A DNA stretch of 5,348 nt from the NCBI GenBank assembly GCA_030731695.1, contig JANQTK010000128.1, positions 1-5,348 on the forward strand, given 5' to 3'. A model generated the notes under the pieces. It had not been told where the DNA came from and did not search any database. It saw only the letters and a list, made by a program, of their open reading frames with translations. Shown here one piece after another: positions 1 to 5,348 of the stretch; position 1 is the stretch's first letter; each line of letters opens with the position of its first letter. The position numbers and the translations under genes are program-made. Source of the stretch: Polaribacter sp. (GTDB taxonomy: Bacteria; Bacteroidota; Bacteroidia; Flavobacteriales; Flavobacteriaceae).

Positions 1-924
1 ACATTTGATATCCAACAAAATGGAATTTACAGAGGCAATATGATCCTCAAAATGTGGATGAGAAATATCAACAACATGCAATAACAAGTCTGCTTCACGA
101 ACTTCATCTAAGGTAGATTTGAAAGATTCTACCAATTGTGTAGGTAGTTTTCTAATAAAACCAACAGTATCTGTCATCAAAAAAGGGATATTTTTAATCA
201 CTACTTTTCGAACTGTGGTGTCTAAAGTGGCAAATAATTTATTCTCTGCAAAAACATCGCTTTTACTAATGACATTCATTAAAGTTGATTTCCCAACATT
301 GGTGTAACCAACCAATGCAACACGCACCATTTTGCCACGATTTTTTCGTTGAACAGCCATTTGCATGTCAATGGTTTCTAGTTTCTTTTTTAGCAATCCT
401 ATTTTATCGCGAATAATTCGTCTGTCTGTTTCGATTTCAGTTTCTCCAGGACCACGCATTCCAATTCCTCCTTTTTGCTTGTCAAGGTGTGTCCAAAGTT
501 TGGTTAATCTTGGCAAAATATATTGATTTTGAGCCAATTCAACTTGGGTTTTTGCAGAACTTGTTTGCGCTCTTTGTGCAAAAATATCAAGGATTAAATT
601 GGTTCTATCTAGAATTTTACAATTCAGAATTTTCTCGATATTTCTGAGTTGACCAGGTGTAAGTTCGTCATCAAAAATGGCTGTTCCAACTTCATTTGCA
701 TCAATAAATTGTTTCACTTCCTCCAATTTTCCTATTCCTAAAAAAGTTTTAGGATTGGGTTTGTCCACTCTTTGAACAAAGCGTTTGATGACAACTCCAC
801 CTGCAGTAAGTGTTAAAAATTCGAGCTCATCTAAATATTCTTTAGATTTCGTTTCGTCTTGAAATTGGGTAATTACGCCAATCAAAACTACTTTTTCTGA
901 AATGGCTTCTATTTGATCTATCAT
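1..924 (-). CDS. hflX: GTPase HflX (ribosome-splitting/rescue GTPase), C-terminus cut by window edge
   Basis: HflX family GTPases bind the 50S subunit and use GTP to split stalled or idle 70S ribosomes; they act in the cytoplasm. The 308 visible residues begin MIDQIEAISEKVV. They carry the HflX N-terminal domain with its GIGKLEEVKQ segment, then the family hallmarks DRTNLILDIFAQRA and GPGETEIETDRR. The G domain follows: P-loop GYTNVGKS at residues 206-213, switch region around FATLDTTVRK, and G3 motif DTVG at 252-255. The last visible part is HVVDISHP, so the G4 (NKxD) and G5 motifs and the C-terminal domain lie outside the window. Full-length members are about 400 residues, so roughly a quarter is missing. 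The ATG at 922-924 is chosen because the conserved domain starts directly after it and a TAnnTTTG promoter element lies 6 bp upstream. No frameshift or stop is seen. Identity is very secure; the physiological role is inferred from the family. Confidence 0.97.
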   Translation of the reverse strand, partial: MIDQIEAISEKVVLIGVITQFQDETKSKEYLDELEFLTLTAGGVVIKRFVQRVDKPNPKTFLGIGKLEEVKQFIDANEVGTAIFDDELTPGQLRNIEKILNCKILDRTNLILDIFAQRAQTSSAKTQVELAQNQYILPRLTKLWTHLDKQKGGIGMRGPGETEIETDRRIIRDKIGLLKKKLETIDMQMAVQRKNRGKMVRVALVGYTNVGKSTLMNVISKSDVFAENKLFATLDTTVRKVVIKNIPFLMTDTVGFIRKLPTQLVESFKSTLDEVREADLLLHVVDISHPHFEDHIASVNSILLDIKC

Positions 925-930
925 ACACTA

Positions 931-938
931 CAAAAGTA
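931..938 (-). promoter_or_regulatory. Bacteroidetes-type -7 promoter element upstream of hflX
   Basis: On the minus strand this reads TACTTTTG, an exact match to the Bacteroidetes primary sigma -7 consensus TAnnTTTG. Only 6 bp (TAGTGT) separate it from the hflX ATG, so transcription would start at or within a base or two of the start codon. I see no clear TTG -33 element at the usual distance, so the call rests on the -7 box and its position. Confidence 0.55.
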
Positions 939-964
939 CGAACAAATATGGATTGTAGAAATAG

Positions 965-996
965 AAAAACCTCAACAAAAGTTGAGGTTTTTTTTT
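965..996. terminator. Strong hairpin with T-run between hflX and the small membrane gene
   Basis: The arms CCTCAAC (970-976) and GTTGAGG (981-987) form a perfect 7-bp stem around an AAAA loop. Flanking A and T runs extend the pairing by about 5 A-T pairs. On the plus strand the stem is followed by nine Ts; on the minus strand by five Ts and then CTAT, so it could work in both directions. No plus-strand gene ends here, so its useful role is probably to stop minus-strand transcripts arriving from the right before the hflX promoter. It lies about 180 bp past the stop codon of the 1177-1416 gene, which is rather far. Confidence 0.75.
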
Positions 997-1176
997 ATTA
1001 ATTCAAATTTCAAACCAATACTATAACTTTTTCTTTTACAATATTTAATTTCGATGATGCAAAATTAATATCAAAAAAACTTTTTAAGGTTATAGGAATG
1101 TTAAGAATTGTAATTTTTAGGTTATGAAATTATTTTTTTTGAGTTAATCAACCCTTAAAATTATCAAATCATCAAA
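997..1176. other. AT-rich non-coding spacer
   Basis: No convincing open reading frame on either strand. It holds long A/T runs, a candidate minus-strand -7 box (annotated separately), a loose direct repeat AGGTTAT (1087-1093 and 1119-1125) and a tandem 8-mer, ATCAAATC/ATCAAATT, at 1163-1178 that runs into the stop codon of the next gene. Apart from the possible promoter I see nothing functional. Confidence 0.6.
1060..1067 (-). promoter_or_regulatory. Candidate -7 promoter element in the hflX upstream spacer
   Basis: On the minus strand this reads TAATTTTG, an exact TAnnTTTG match inside non-coding sequence. Transcription from it would run about 60 nt and then meet the hairpin at 965-996. It could therefore make a short RNA of roughly 90 nt or an attenuated leader for hflX. 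No -33 TTG is seen at the usual spacing. In DNA this AT-rich the motif can occur by chance, so confidence is low. Confidence 0.25.
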
Positions 1177-1416
1177 TTAATCTTTACCAACATTTTTAAA
1201 AGCTTCTCTCAGTTTTTCGTCATTAATGATGTATTTTTTATACTTACCGTCTTTGTATCTGTGATAAATAAAAGTAGGCATAAAAATAAACGACAAGTAC
1301 ATTACACCCAAACCCATTACGATTTCAGCTTTATCATGCGCTGTTTTGATAAGAAAAAATCCAGTTGCCATCCATGCTAAAAAGAGGACAAACATTATTT
1401 TTAATAATTTATTCAT
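1177..1416 (-). CDS. Small two-helix membrane protein, function unknown
   Basis: I do not recognise a named family in this 79-residue protein. It has two hydrophobic segments, at about residues 4-24 (rich in L, F, M and A) and 32-52 (starting IVMGLGVMY and ending FIYHRY). A short polar loop (KTAHDKAE) separates them, and a charged, lysine-rich tail of about 27 residues follows. The positive charges at the N-terminus and just after helix 2 predict that both ends face the cytoplasm, with the loop in the periplasm. The ATG at 1414-1416 is supported by an exact TAnnTTTG element 4 bp upstream. The gene is divergent from glpQ, with 47 bp between start codons, and is not clearly in an operon with hflX because of the hairpin between them. 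The sensible composition, good promoter position and topology argue that it is a real gene rather than a chance frame. Confidence 0.75.
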   Translation of the reverse strand: MNKLLKIMFVLFLAWMATGFFLIKTAHDKAEIVMGLGVMYLSFIFMPTFIYHRYKDGKYKKYIINDEKLREAFKNVGKD

Positions 1417-1420
1417 GCTA

Positions 1421-1428
1421 CAAAATTA
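1421..1428 (-). promoter_or_regulatory. Bacteroidetes-type -7 promoter element for the small membrane gene
   Basis: On the minus strand this reads TAATTTTG, an exact TAnnTTTG match, followed by TAGC and then the ATG of the 79-residue gene. The predicted start of transcription falls on or beside the start codon, implying a leaderless or nearly leaderless mRNA. As at hflX, the box is followed directly by TAG. No obvious -33 TTG is present. Confidence 0.5.
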
Positions 1429-1463
1429 CAAAAAAAGCTATCTTTAAAATCTAAAATCACATC

Positions 1464-2447
1464 ATGAAGTGGAAATTATTATTTTTAACCTTCAGCATCT
1501 TTTTAGGCTGTTCAAAAAAAGAACCTATGAAACCCAAAAACACCAAAATTATCATTGCGCACAGAGGTGCTTCAGGGTATTTACCTGAACATACTTTAGC
1601 CGCAAAAGCGATGGCACATGCTATGAATGCTGATTTTATTGAGCAAGATTTAGTGTTAAGCAAAGATAATATTCCGATTGTAATTCACGATATTTATTTG
1701 GATGATGTTACCAATGTTGCCGAAATATTTCCTGATAAAAAAAGAGCAGACAATCGATTTTATGTGATTGATTTTACGTTTGATGAGCTAAAAAAACTAG
1801 CTGTTTTTGAGCGATTTGATCCTAAAACTGGCAAACAAATTTATCCAAATCGTTTTCCAAAAAGTAAAGGTTCTTTTAGATTGCATTCTTTGCAAGAAGA
1901 AATTGAATTGATTCAAGGTTTGAATAAAAGTACAGGAAAAAATAGTGGTATTTATCCAGAAATAAAAGCGCCAGCATTTCATCAAAAAGAAGGAAAAAAC
2001 ATCAGTGAAATTGTGTTGAAAATTTTAGCAGATTATGGTTACAAAACCAAAAAAGACAATTGTATTTTGCAGTGTTTTGATGCCAAAGAATTGGAACGAA
2101 TTAGAAAAGAATTGCAATCAGAATTATTTTTAGTTCAGTTGATAGAATTTTCAAAAGAAACTAAAAAACTCGAATATTTTGCATCGTATGCAGATGGAAT
2201 TGGACCTTGGTACAAACAAATCTTAGATAAAAAAGTGAATGGAAAATGGACATTTACTAATCTTGTTACTGAGGCGCATCAATTGGGATTAAAAGTACAT
2301 CCTTATACTTTTAGAGCAGATCAGTTGGGTGAATTTTCATCATTTAACGAATTACTTCACACTTTTTTGATTGATGCAAATGTAGATGGGATTTTTACAG
2401 ATTTCCCAGATTTAGGAGTTTCATTTTTAAACCAAAATAAGCAATAA
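1464..2447 (+). CDS. glpQ: Glycerophosphodiester phosphodiesterase, lipoprotein
   Basis: GlpQ hydrolyses glycerophosphodiesters, the deacylated phospholipid head groups, to sn-glycerol 3-phosphate plus an alcohol. It is a Ca2+-dependent TIM-barrel GDPD enzyme. In this 327-residue protein the catalytic HRGASGYLPEHT lies at 33-44, the metal-ligand pattern ExD at E60/D62, the second catalytic His in IHD at H75, and YPEIKAP at 164-170. Further family blocks are LQCFDA at 202-207, YADGIGP at 242-248, VHPYTFR at 278-284 and FTDFPD at 311-316. These match the E. coli GlpQ type closely and all key residues are present. Residues 1-16 form a lipoprotein signal with lipobox FLGC (Cys16), so the mature enzyme should be a membrane-anchored lipoprotein, on the periplasmic side or the surface. 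The start at 1464 is kept because it supplies this signal; the later ATG at residue 22 would lose it. The region between VQLI and YADGIGP is shorter than in E. coli GlpQ, explaining the smaller size. No glycerol-3-phosphate transporter lies beside it. A 7/8 match to TAnnTTTG (TATCTTTA, 1439-1446) is a weak promoter candidate. Confidence 0.95.
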   Translation: MKWKLLFLTFSIFLGCSKKEPMKPKNTKIIIAHRGASGYLPEHTLAAKAMAHAMNADFIEQDLVLSKDNIPIVIHDIYLDDVTNVAEIFPDKKRADNRFYVIDFTFDELKKLAVFERFDPKTGKQIYPNRFPKSKGSFRLHSLQEEIELIQGLNKSTGKNSGIYPEIKAPAFHQKEGKNISEIVLKILADYGYKTKKDNCILQCFDAKELERIRKELQSELFLVQLIEFSKETKKLEYFASYADGIGPWYKQILDKKVNGKWTFTNLVTEAHQLGLKVHPYTFRADQLGEFSSFNELLHTFLIDANVDGIFTDFPDLGVSFLNQNKQ

Positions 2448-2457
2448 GGTAATTAAT

Positions 2458-4236
2458 TTAAGAAGAAGTTACTTCAATCAATTTGTTTCTATAAGCTGTT
2501 AATAGTTTTGATTTTGAGATAAAACCTACGTATTTTTTGTCTTTCACAACAGGTAAATTCCAAGCATCACTCTCTTTGAATTTTTGCATCACAATTTCCA
2601 CAGAATCATTGTAAAATATAATTTCTGGTGCAGCTTTCATAATGGTTTGAACATCAACTTTATCATACATTTCATTATCAAACATGATGGGTCTGATGTC
2701 ATCCAACAACACAATTCCTAAAAACTCTTCTTTTTTATCAATCACTGGAAAAATATTTCTAGTAGAATTCGCAACTGCTTTTTTTAGCATTTCACCCAAC
2801 AACATTTCTGGATATATTGCTTTAAAATTGGTTTCAATCAGTTTGTCAATTTGCATCATCATCAACACATTTTTGTCTTTATCATGCGTGATTAATTCTC
2901 CACGTTTTGCCAATTCGACAGTATAAATTGAATTAGCTATGAAATATTTTGTAAATGCAAATGAAATCGCTGCAACCAACATTAATGGCACAAAAAGCTC
3001 ATAACCACCTGTAATTTCGGCAATTAAAAAAATAGCTGTTAAAGGTGCATGCAACACACCTGCCATTAAACCAGTCATTCCAATTAAGGTAAAATTACTT
3101 TCAGATACGTCTCCACCTAAAGCGTTGATGATTTTGGCAAAGGCATTTCCAAGGGCACTTCCCATAAATAATGTTGGGATAAAAATCCCTCCAACTCCAC
3201 CTGCTGCAAAAGTAGTTGTCATGGCAATCGCTTTAAAAAATGCAATGATTAATAAGAAAATAATCACCATCCAAACATTAGAAAAATCAATATTATAAGG
3301 CATATCTTTTAATGCATCTACTGTATTTCCATTCAATAAACTATTGATTAAACCATACCCTTCACCATATAATGGCGGGATTAAATACAACATCAACCCA
3401 ATTAAAAAACCACCAAAAATGAGTTTGTGAACAGGTTTTTTAATTCTTTTGAAAAAATTGGTGATTTTGAAATAGATTTTTGAAAAATACACAGAAGCAA
3501 TTCCTGTTCCTAAACCTAATAAAACATAGAAAAAGATGTCTCTAACAGCAAAATCATCTACCAATTGAAAGCCTAATAAGGCATCTTTTTCAAAGAAAAA
3601 ATAGGAAGTAACTACTGCCGAAACTGACGCTAACAATAATGGAACCAAAGAAGCAAAAGCCAAATCTAAACTGAAAATTTCAATCGCAAAAATGATGGCT
3701 GCTACTGGTGCTTTAAACATGGATGACATGGCTCCTGCAGTAGCGCAACCAATTAATAAAATTCGTGTTTTTGCGTTCATGTGAAAAAATTGCGCCAGTG
3801 ATGAACCCAAAGCTGCTCCTGTACTTACTGCTGGTCCTTGCAACCCAGCAGAACCTCCAAAACCTACTGTAATTGGTGCCGTTATCAAAGAAGCATACAT
3901 TTTATAACTTTCAATAATTCCCTGACGTTTAGAAACAGCATGCAATGTTGTTGAAATTCCATGACCTATTTCTTTTTTGATGATTTTCTTTTTGATGTAA
4001 TACACCAAAATCAAACCAATAATGGGGAAAATAAAATAGAGTGAGTAATGAAAATCTCGGATAAATTTTCCTTCTAAAACACTTTCAAAAAAGAACGTTA
4101 AGTTTTTTAAAACTGCGGTTCCTAATCCTGCCAAAAACCCAACTAAAATACTCAATACATAAATAAACTGACGTTCAGAAATGTATTTGTATCTCCATAT
4201 TAAAATTTTTTTATAGAAATTTTTCTTTGATTGCAT
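2458..4236 (-). CDS. ClC-family chloride transporter/channel with two CBS domains and a Gln at the gating-glutamate position
   Basis: This 592-residue inner-membrane protein has the ClC fold (about residues 20-445) followed by two cytoplasmic CBS domains (about 458-520 and 528-585), which in the family often bind nucleotides and tune gating. Family landmarks are helix D GHGI at 91-94, helix F GGSAGLQGP at 127-135, FKAPVAAIIFAIE at 174-186, the helix-N anion-site motif GGIFIP at 349-354, and the YTVELAKRG segment whose Tyr438 matches the pore tyrosine (Y445 in E. coli ClC-ec1). By motif alignment with ClC-ec1 several functional residues differ: the gating glutamate (E148) is Gln133, the intracellular proton glutamate (E203) is Ile187, and the helix-D serine (S107) is His92. 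Coupled Cl-/H+ exchange is therefore doubtful, and a channel-like or otherwise altered mode is inferred. The start at 4234-4236 precedes the first helix by a short basic tail. The gene is convergent with glpQ (10-bp gap) and separated from upstream aspS by a terminator, so it probably has its own promoter. Family is certain; ion and mechanism are not. Confidence 0.93.
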   Translation of the reverse strand: MQSKKNFYKKILIWRYKYISERQFIYVLSILVGFLAGLGTAVLKNLTFFFESVLEGKFIRDFHYSLYFIFPIIGLILVYYIKKKIIKKEIGHGISTTLHAVSKRQGIIESYKMYASLITAPITVGFGGSAGLQGPAVSTGAALGSSLAQFFHMNAKTRILLIGCATAGAMSSMFKAPVAAIIFAIEIFSLDLAFASLVPLLLASVSAVVTSYFFFEKDALLGFQLVDDFAVRDIFFYVLLGLGTGIASVYFSKIYFKITNFFKRIKKPVHKLIFGGFLIGLMLYLIPPLYGEGYGLINSLLNGNTVDALKDMPYNIDFSNVWMVIIFLLIIAFFKAIAMTTTFAAGGVGGIFIPTLFMGSALGNAFAKIINALGGDVSESNFTLIGMTGLMAGVLHAPLTAIFLIAEITGGYELFVPLMLVAAISFAFTKYFIANSIYTVELAKRGELITHDKDKNVLMMMQIDKLIETNFKAIYPEMLLGEMLKKAVANSTRNIFPVIDKKEEFLGIVLLDDIRPIMFDNEMYDKVDVQTIMKAAPEIIFYNDSVEIVMQKFKESDAWNLPVVKDKKYVGFISKSKLLTAYRNKLIEVTSS

Positions 4237-4251
4237 TTTTAAATTTTACTA

Positions 4252-4267
4252 AATTTTCATGAAAATT
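4252..4267. repeat. 16-bp perfect palindrome upstream of the ClC gene
   Basis: AATTTTCATGAAAATT is a perfect palindrome lying 15 bp upstream of the ClC start codon. Its position would suit an operator for a dimeric regulator. On the minus strand its right part overlaps a 7/8 match to the -7 box (TAATTTTC, 4261-4268). With AT content this high, one such palindrome somewhere in 5 kb is not very unlikely, so function is only possible. Confidence 0.3.
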
Positions 4268-4270
4268 ATC

Positions 4271-4299
4271 AAAAAAATAGTGATTTTACCATTCACTAT
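4271..4299 (-). terminator. Possible second hairpin/terminator downstream of aspS
   Basis: Read on the minus strand, ATAGTGA (complement of 4293-4299), a 9-nt spacer and TCACTAT (complement of 4277-4283) form a perfect 7-bp stem, followed immediately by a run of Ts (4271-4277). This has the shape of an intrinsic terminator, but the stem has only two G-C pairs and would be weak. It lies just past the stronger hairpin at 4307-4328, so it could be a back-up terminator for aspS. A protein-binding inverted repeat in front of the ClC gene is the alternative. Confidence 0.35.
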
Positions 4300-4306
4300 A
4301 CCTGAT

Positions 4307-4328
4307 AAAAAATCCCGCAAAAGCGGGA
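4307..4328 (-). terminator. Intrinsic terminator of aspS
   Basis: In the aspS direction the sequence is TCCCGC, a TTTT loop, GCGGGA, then six Ts, starting 10 bp after the aspS stop codon. The six-pair stem is G-C rich against a very AT-rich background, and the T-run follows without a gap. This is the clearest rho-independent terminator in the window and separates aspS from the downstream ClC gene. Confidence 0.88.
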
Positions 4329-4337
4329 GTTGTATTT

Positions 4338-5348
4338 TTATTCTTGAATATCTAATTTAATATTCAATTCTTTTAATTGTTCATCATCAATAAACGCAGG
4401 TGCATCAATCATTACGTCTCTTCCTGAATTGTTTTTTGGAAACGCAATAAAATCACGAATGGTTTCTTGTCCGCCTAAAATAGCTACCAATCTGTCCAAA
4501 CCAAAAGCCAAACCTCCATGTGGTGGTGCTCCATATTCAAAAGCATCCATTAAAAATCCGAATTGCGCTTTGGCATTTTCATCAGAAAAACCTAAATGAC
4601 GCAACATGGTTGCTTGTGTTTTTTTATCGTGAATTCTGATAGAACCTCCACCAATTTCATTTCCATTCAATACCAAATCGTAGGCATTTGCTTTTACTGC
4701 TCCAGGATTTGTGTCTAAAAGTTCTAATTGTCCTGGTTTTGGAGAAGTAAAAGGATGATGCATTGCATGATAATGACCTGTTTCTTCATCCAATTCTAAT
4801 AGTGGAAAATCAATTACCCAAAGTGGCGCAAATTCAGTTGATTTTCTGAGTCCTAAACGTGTTGCTAATTCCATTCGCAATGCAGATAATTGTGCACGCA
4901 CTTTATTGGTTTCGCCTGATAAAACACAAATTAAATCTCCTGCTTTAGCTCCTGTAATTGCGGCCCATTTTGCCAAATCTGTTTCATCGTAAAATTTATC
5001 TACGGATGATTTGAAAGTTCCATCTTCGTTTACACGACAATACACCATGCCAAGTGCACCAATTTGAGGTCTTTTTACCCAATCAATAAGCGCATCAATT
5101 TCTTTTCTTGTATAGCTATTTCCTCCAGGAACTGCAATTCCAACAACCAATTCAGCATTGTTGAAAACTGGAAAATCTTTGTGTTTTGTAACCTCATTCA
5201 ACTCGCCAAATTGCATCCCGAAACGAATATCTGGTTTGTCATTTCCATACAAACGCATGGCATCATCATACAGCATTCTTGGAAATTTTTCGATGTTGAT
5301 TCCATGAATTTCTTTCAACAAATGTCTGGTCATTCCTTCAAAAACATT
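4338..5348 (-). CDS. aspS: Aspartyl-tRNA synthetase, C-terminal 336 residues (N-terminus beyond window edge)
   Basis: AspRS (class II) attaches aspartate to tRNA-Asp in the cytoplasm. The frame stays open through the right edge, reading NVFEG before MTRHLLKEIHG, which is mid-domain sequence; the ATG at 5331-5333 is therefore internal, not the start. Visible parts are the end of the first catalytic block, FPRMLYDDAMRLYGNDKPDIRFG, the bacterial-type GAD insertion domain (VVGIAVPGG through the SGETNKVRAQLSALR region), the AMHHPFTSPK block, and YDLVLNGNEIGGGSIRIH. Class II motif 3 follows, GLAFGLDRL, with its arginine codon at 4491-4493. The end is FPKNNSGRDVMIDAPA and a short tail. Missing are the OB-fold anticodon-binding domain and class II motifs 1 and 2, consistent with a normal bacterial length near 580-590 residues. 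Because the anticodon domain is absent, I cannot judge whether the enzyme discriminates against tRNA-Asn. No internal stop or frameshift is seen. Confidence 0.98.
   Translation of the reverse strand, partial: NVFEGMTRHLLKEIHGINIEKFPRMLYDDAMRLYGNDKPDIRFGMQFGELNEVTKHKDFPVFNNAELVVGIAVPGGNSYTRKEIDALIDWVKRPQIGALGMVYCRVNEDGTFKSSVDKFYDETDLAKWAAITGAKAGDLICVLSGETNKVRAQLSALRMELATRLGLRKSTEFAPLWVIDFPLLELDEETGHYHAMHHPFTSPKPGQLELLDTNPGAVKANAYDLVLNGNEIGGGSIRIHDKKTQATMLRHLGFSDENAKAQFGFLMDAFEYGAPPHGGLAFGLDRLVAILGGQETIRDFIAFPKNNSGRDVMIDAPAFIDDEQLKELNIKLDIQE

Noticed and set aside
119..307. Plus-strand open frame of 62 residues
   Set aside because: Lies wholly inside hflX on the opposite strand, overlapping the P-loop and G3 coding region; it is a shadow with no homology I recognise.
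1087..1125. Direct repeat AGGTTAT as a regulator binding site
   Set aside because: Two 7-mers 32 bp apart in a low-complexity spacer with no gene or promoter placed to use them.
1163..1178. Tandem 8-mer ATCAAATC/ATCAAATT as a repeat element
   Set aside because: Only two imperfect copies in very AT-rich DNA; no array and no sign of mobility.
1457..1663. Minus-strand open frame of 68 residues
   Set aside because: Antisense to the signal peptide and catalytic HRGA region of glpQ, where the plus-strand reading is clearly correct.
1797..1985. Minus-strand open frame of 62 residues
   Set aside because: Antisense to the central part of glpQ; composition is shadow-like, rich in W, F and N, and no promoter is seen.
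2684..2926. Plus-strand open frame of 80 residues
   Set aside because: Antisense to the CBS-domain region of the ClC gene; no supporting start signals.
5331..5333. ATG as the start of aspS
   Set aside because: The frame continues upstream to the window edge with conserved AspRS sequence (NVFEG), so this methionine is internal.
1..5348. A defence system, prophage, integrative element or other novel cluster
   Set aside because: The genes are conserved housekeeping or metabolic genes with uniform composition; no integrase, transposase, toxin-antitoxin pair, CRISPR repeats or attachment sites are visible.

Overview
The window is an ordinary, AT-rich (by eye about one third G+C) stretch of a bacterial chromosome, most likely from the Bacteroidota and probably the family Flavobacteriaceae. 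Three things point there: the protein sequences, such as AspRS ending in an FPKNNSGRDVMIDAPA block and a ClC protein with a GHGI helix-D motif; the Bacteroidetes-type promoter element TAnnTTTG just upstream of two start codons; and the lack of clear Shine-Dalgarno sequences. I see no mobile element, CRISPR array, tRNA or rRNA.

Layout from left to right. 1-924 (minus): the N-terminal three quarters of the ribosome-rescue GTPase HflX; its 3' end lies beyond the left edge. 925-1176: non-coding, with a TAnnTTTG promoter for hflX, a strong hairpin plus T-run, and a second TAnnTTTG element further upstream. 1177-1416 (minus): a 79-residue two-helix membrane protein of unknown function. 1464-2447 (plus): a lipoprotein form of the glycerophosphodiester phosphodiesterase GlpQ, divergent from the small gene. 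2458-4236 (minus): a 592-residue ClC-family chloride transporter or channel with two C-terminal CBS domains, convergent with glpQ across only 10 bp. 4237-4337: a hairpin-rich spacer holding the aspS terminator. 4338-5348 (minus): the C-terminal 336 residues of aspartyl-tRNA synthetase, cut by the right edge.

The genes do not form an obvious pathway. HflX and AspRS are translation housekeeping, GlpQ is phosphodiester scavenging at the cell envelope, and ClC moves anions. The strand switches and terminators suggest mostly single-gene transcription units.

I did not find a new multi-gene system. The most interesting point is inside the ClC protein. The normally near-invariant gating glutamate is glutamine (Q133), and the position of the intracellular proton-transfer glutamate is isoleucine (I187). 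This suggests an uncoupled, channel-like or otherwise altered transport mechanism. Secondary points are two apparently leaderless or near-leaderless promoters, a possible short RNA or leader upstream of hflX, and three inverted repeats in the aspS-clc spacer.
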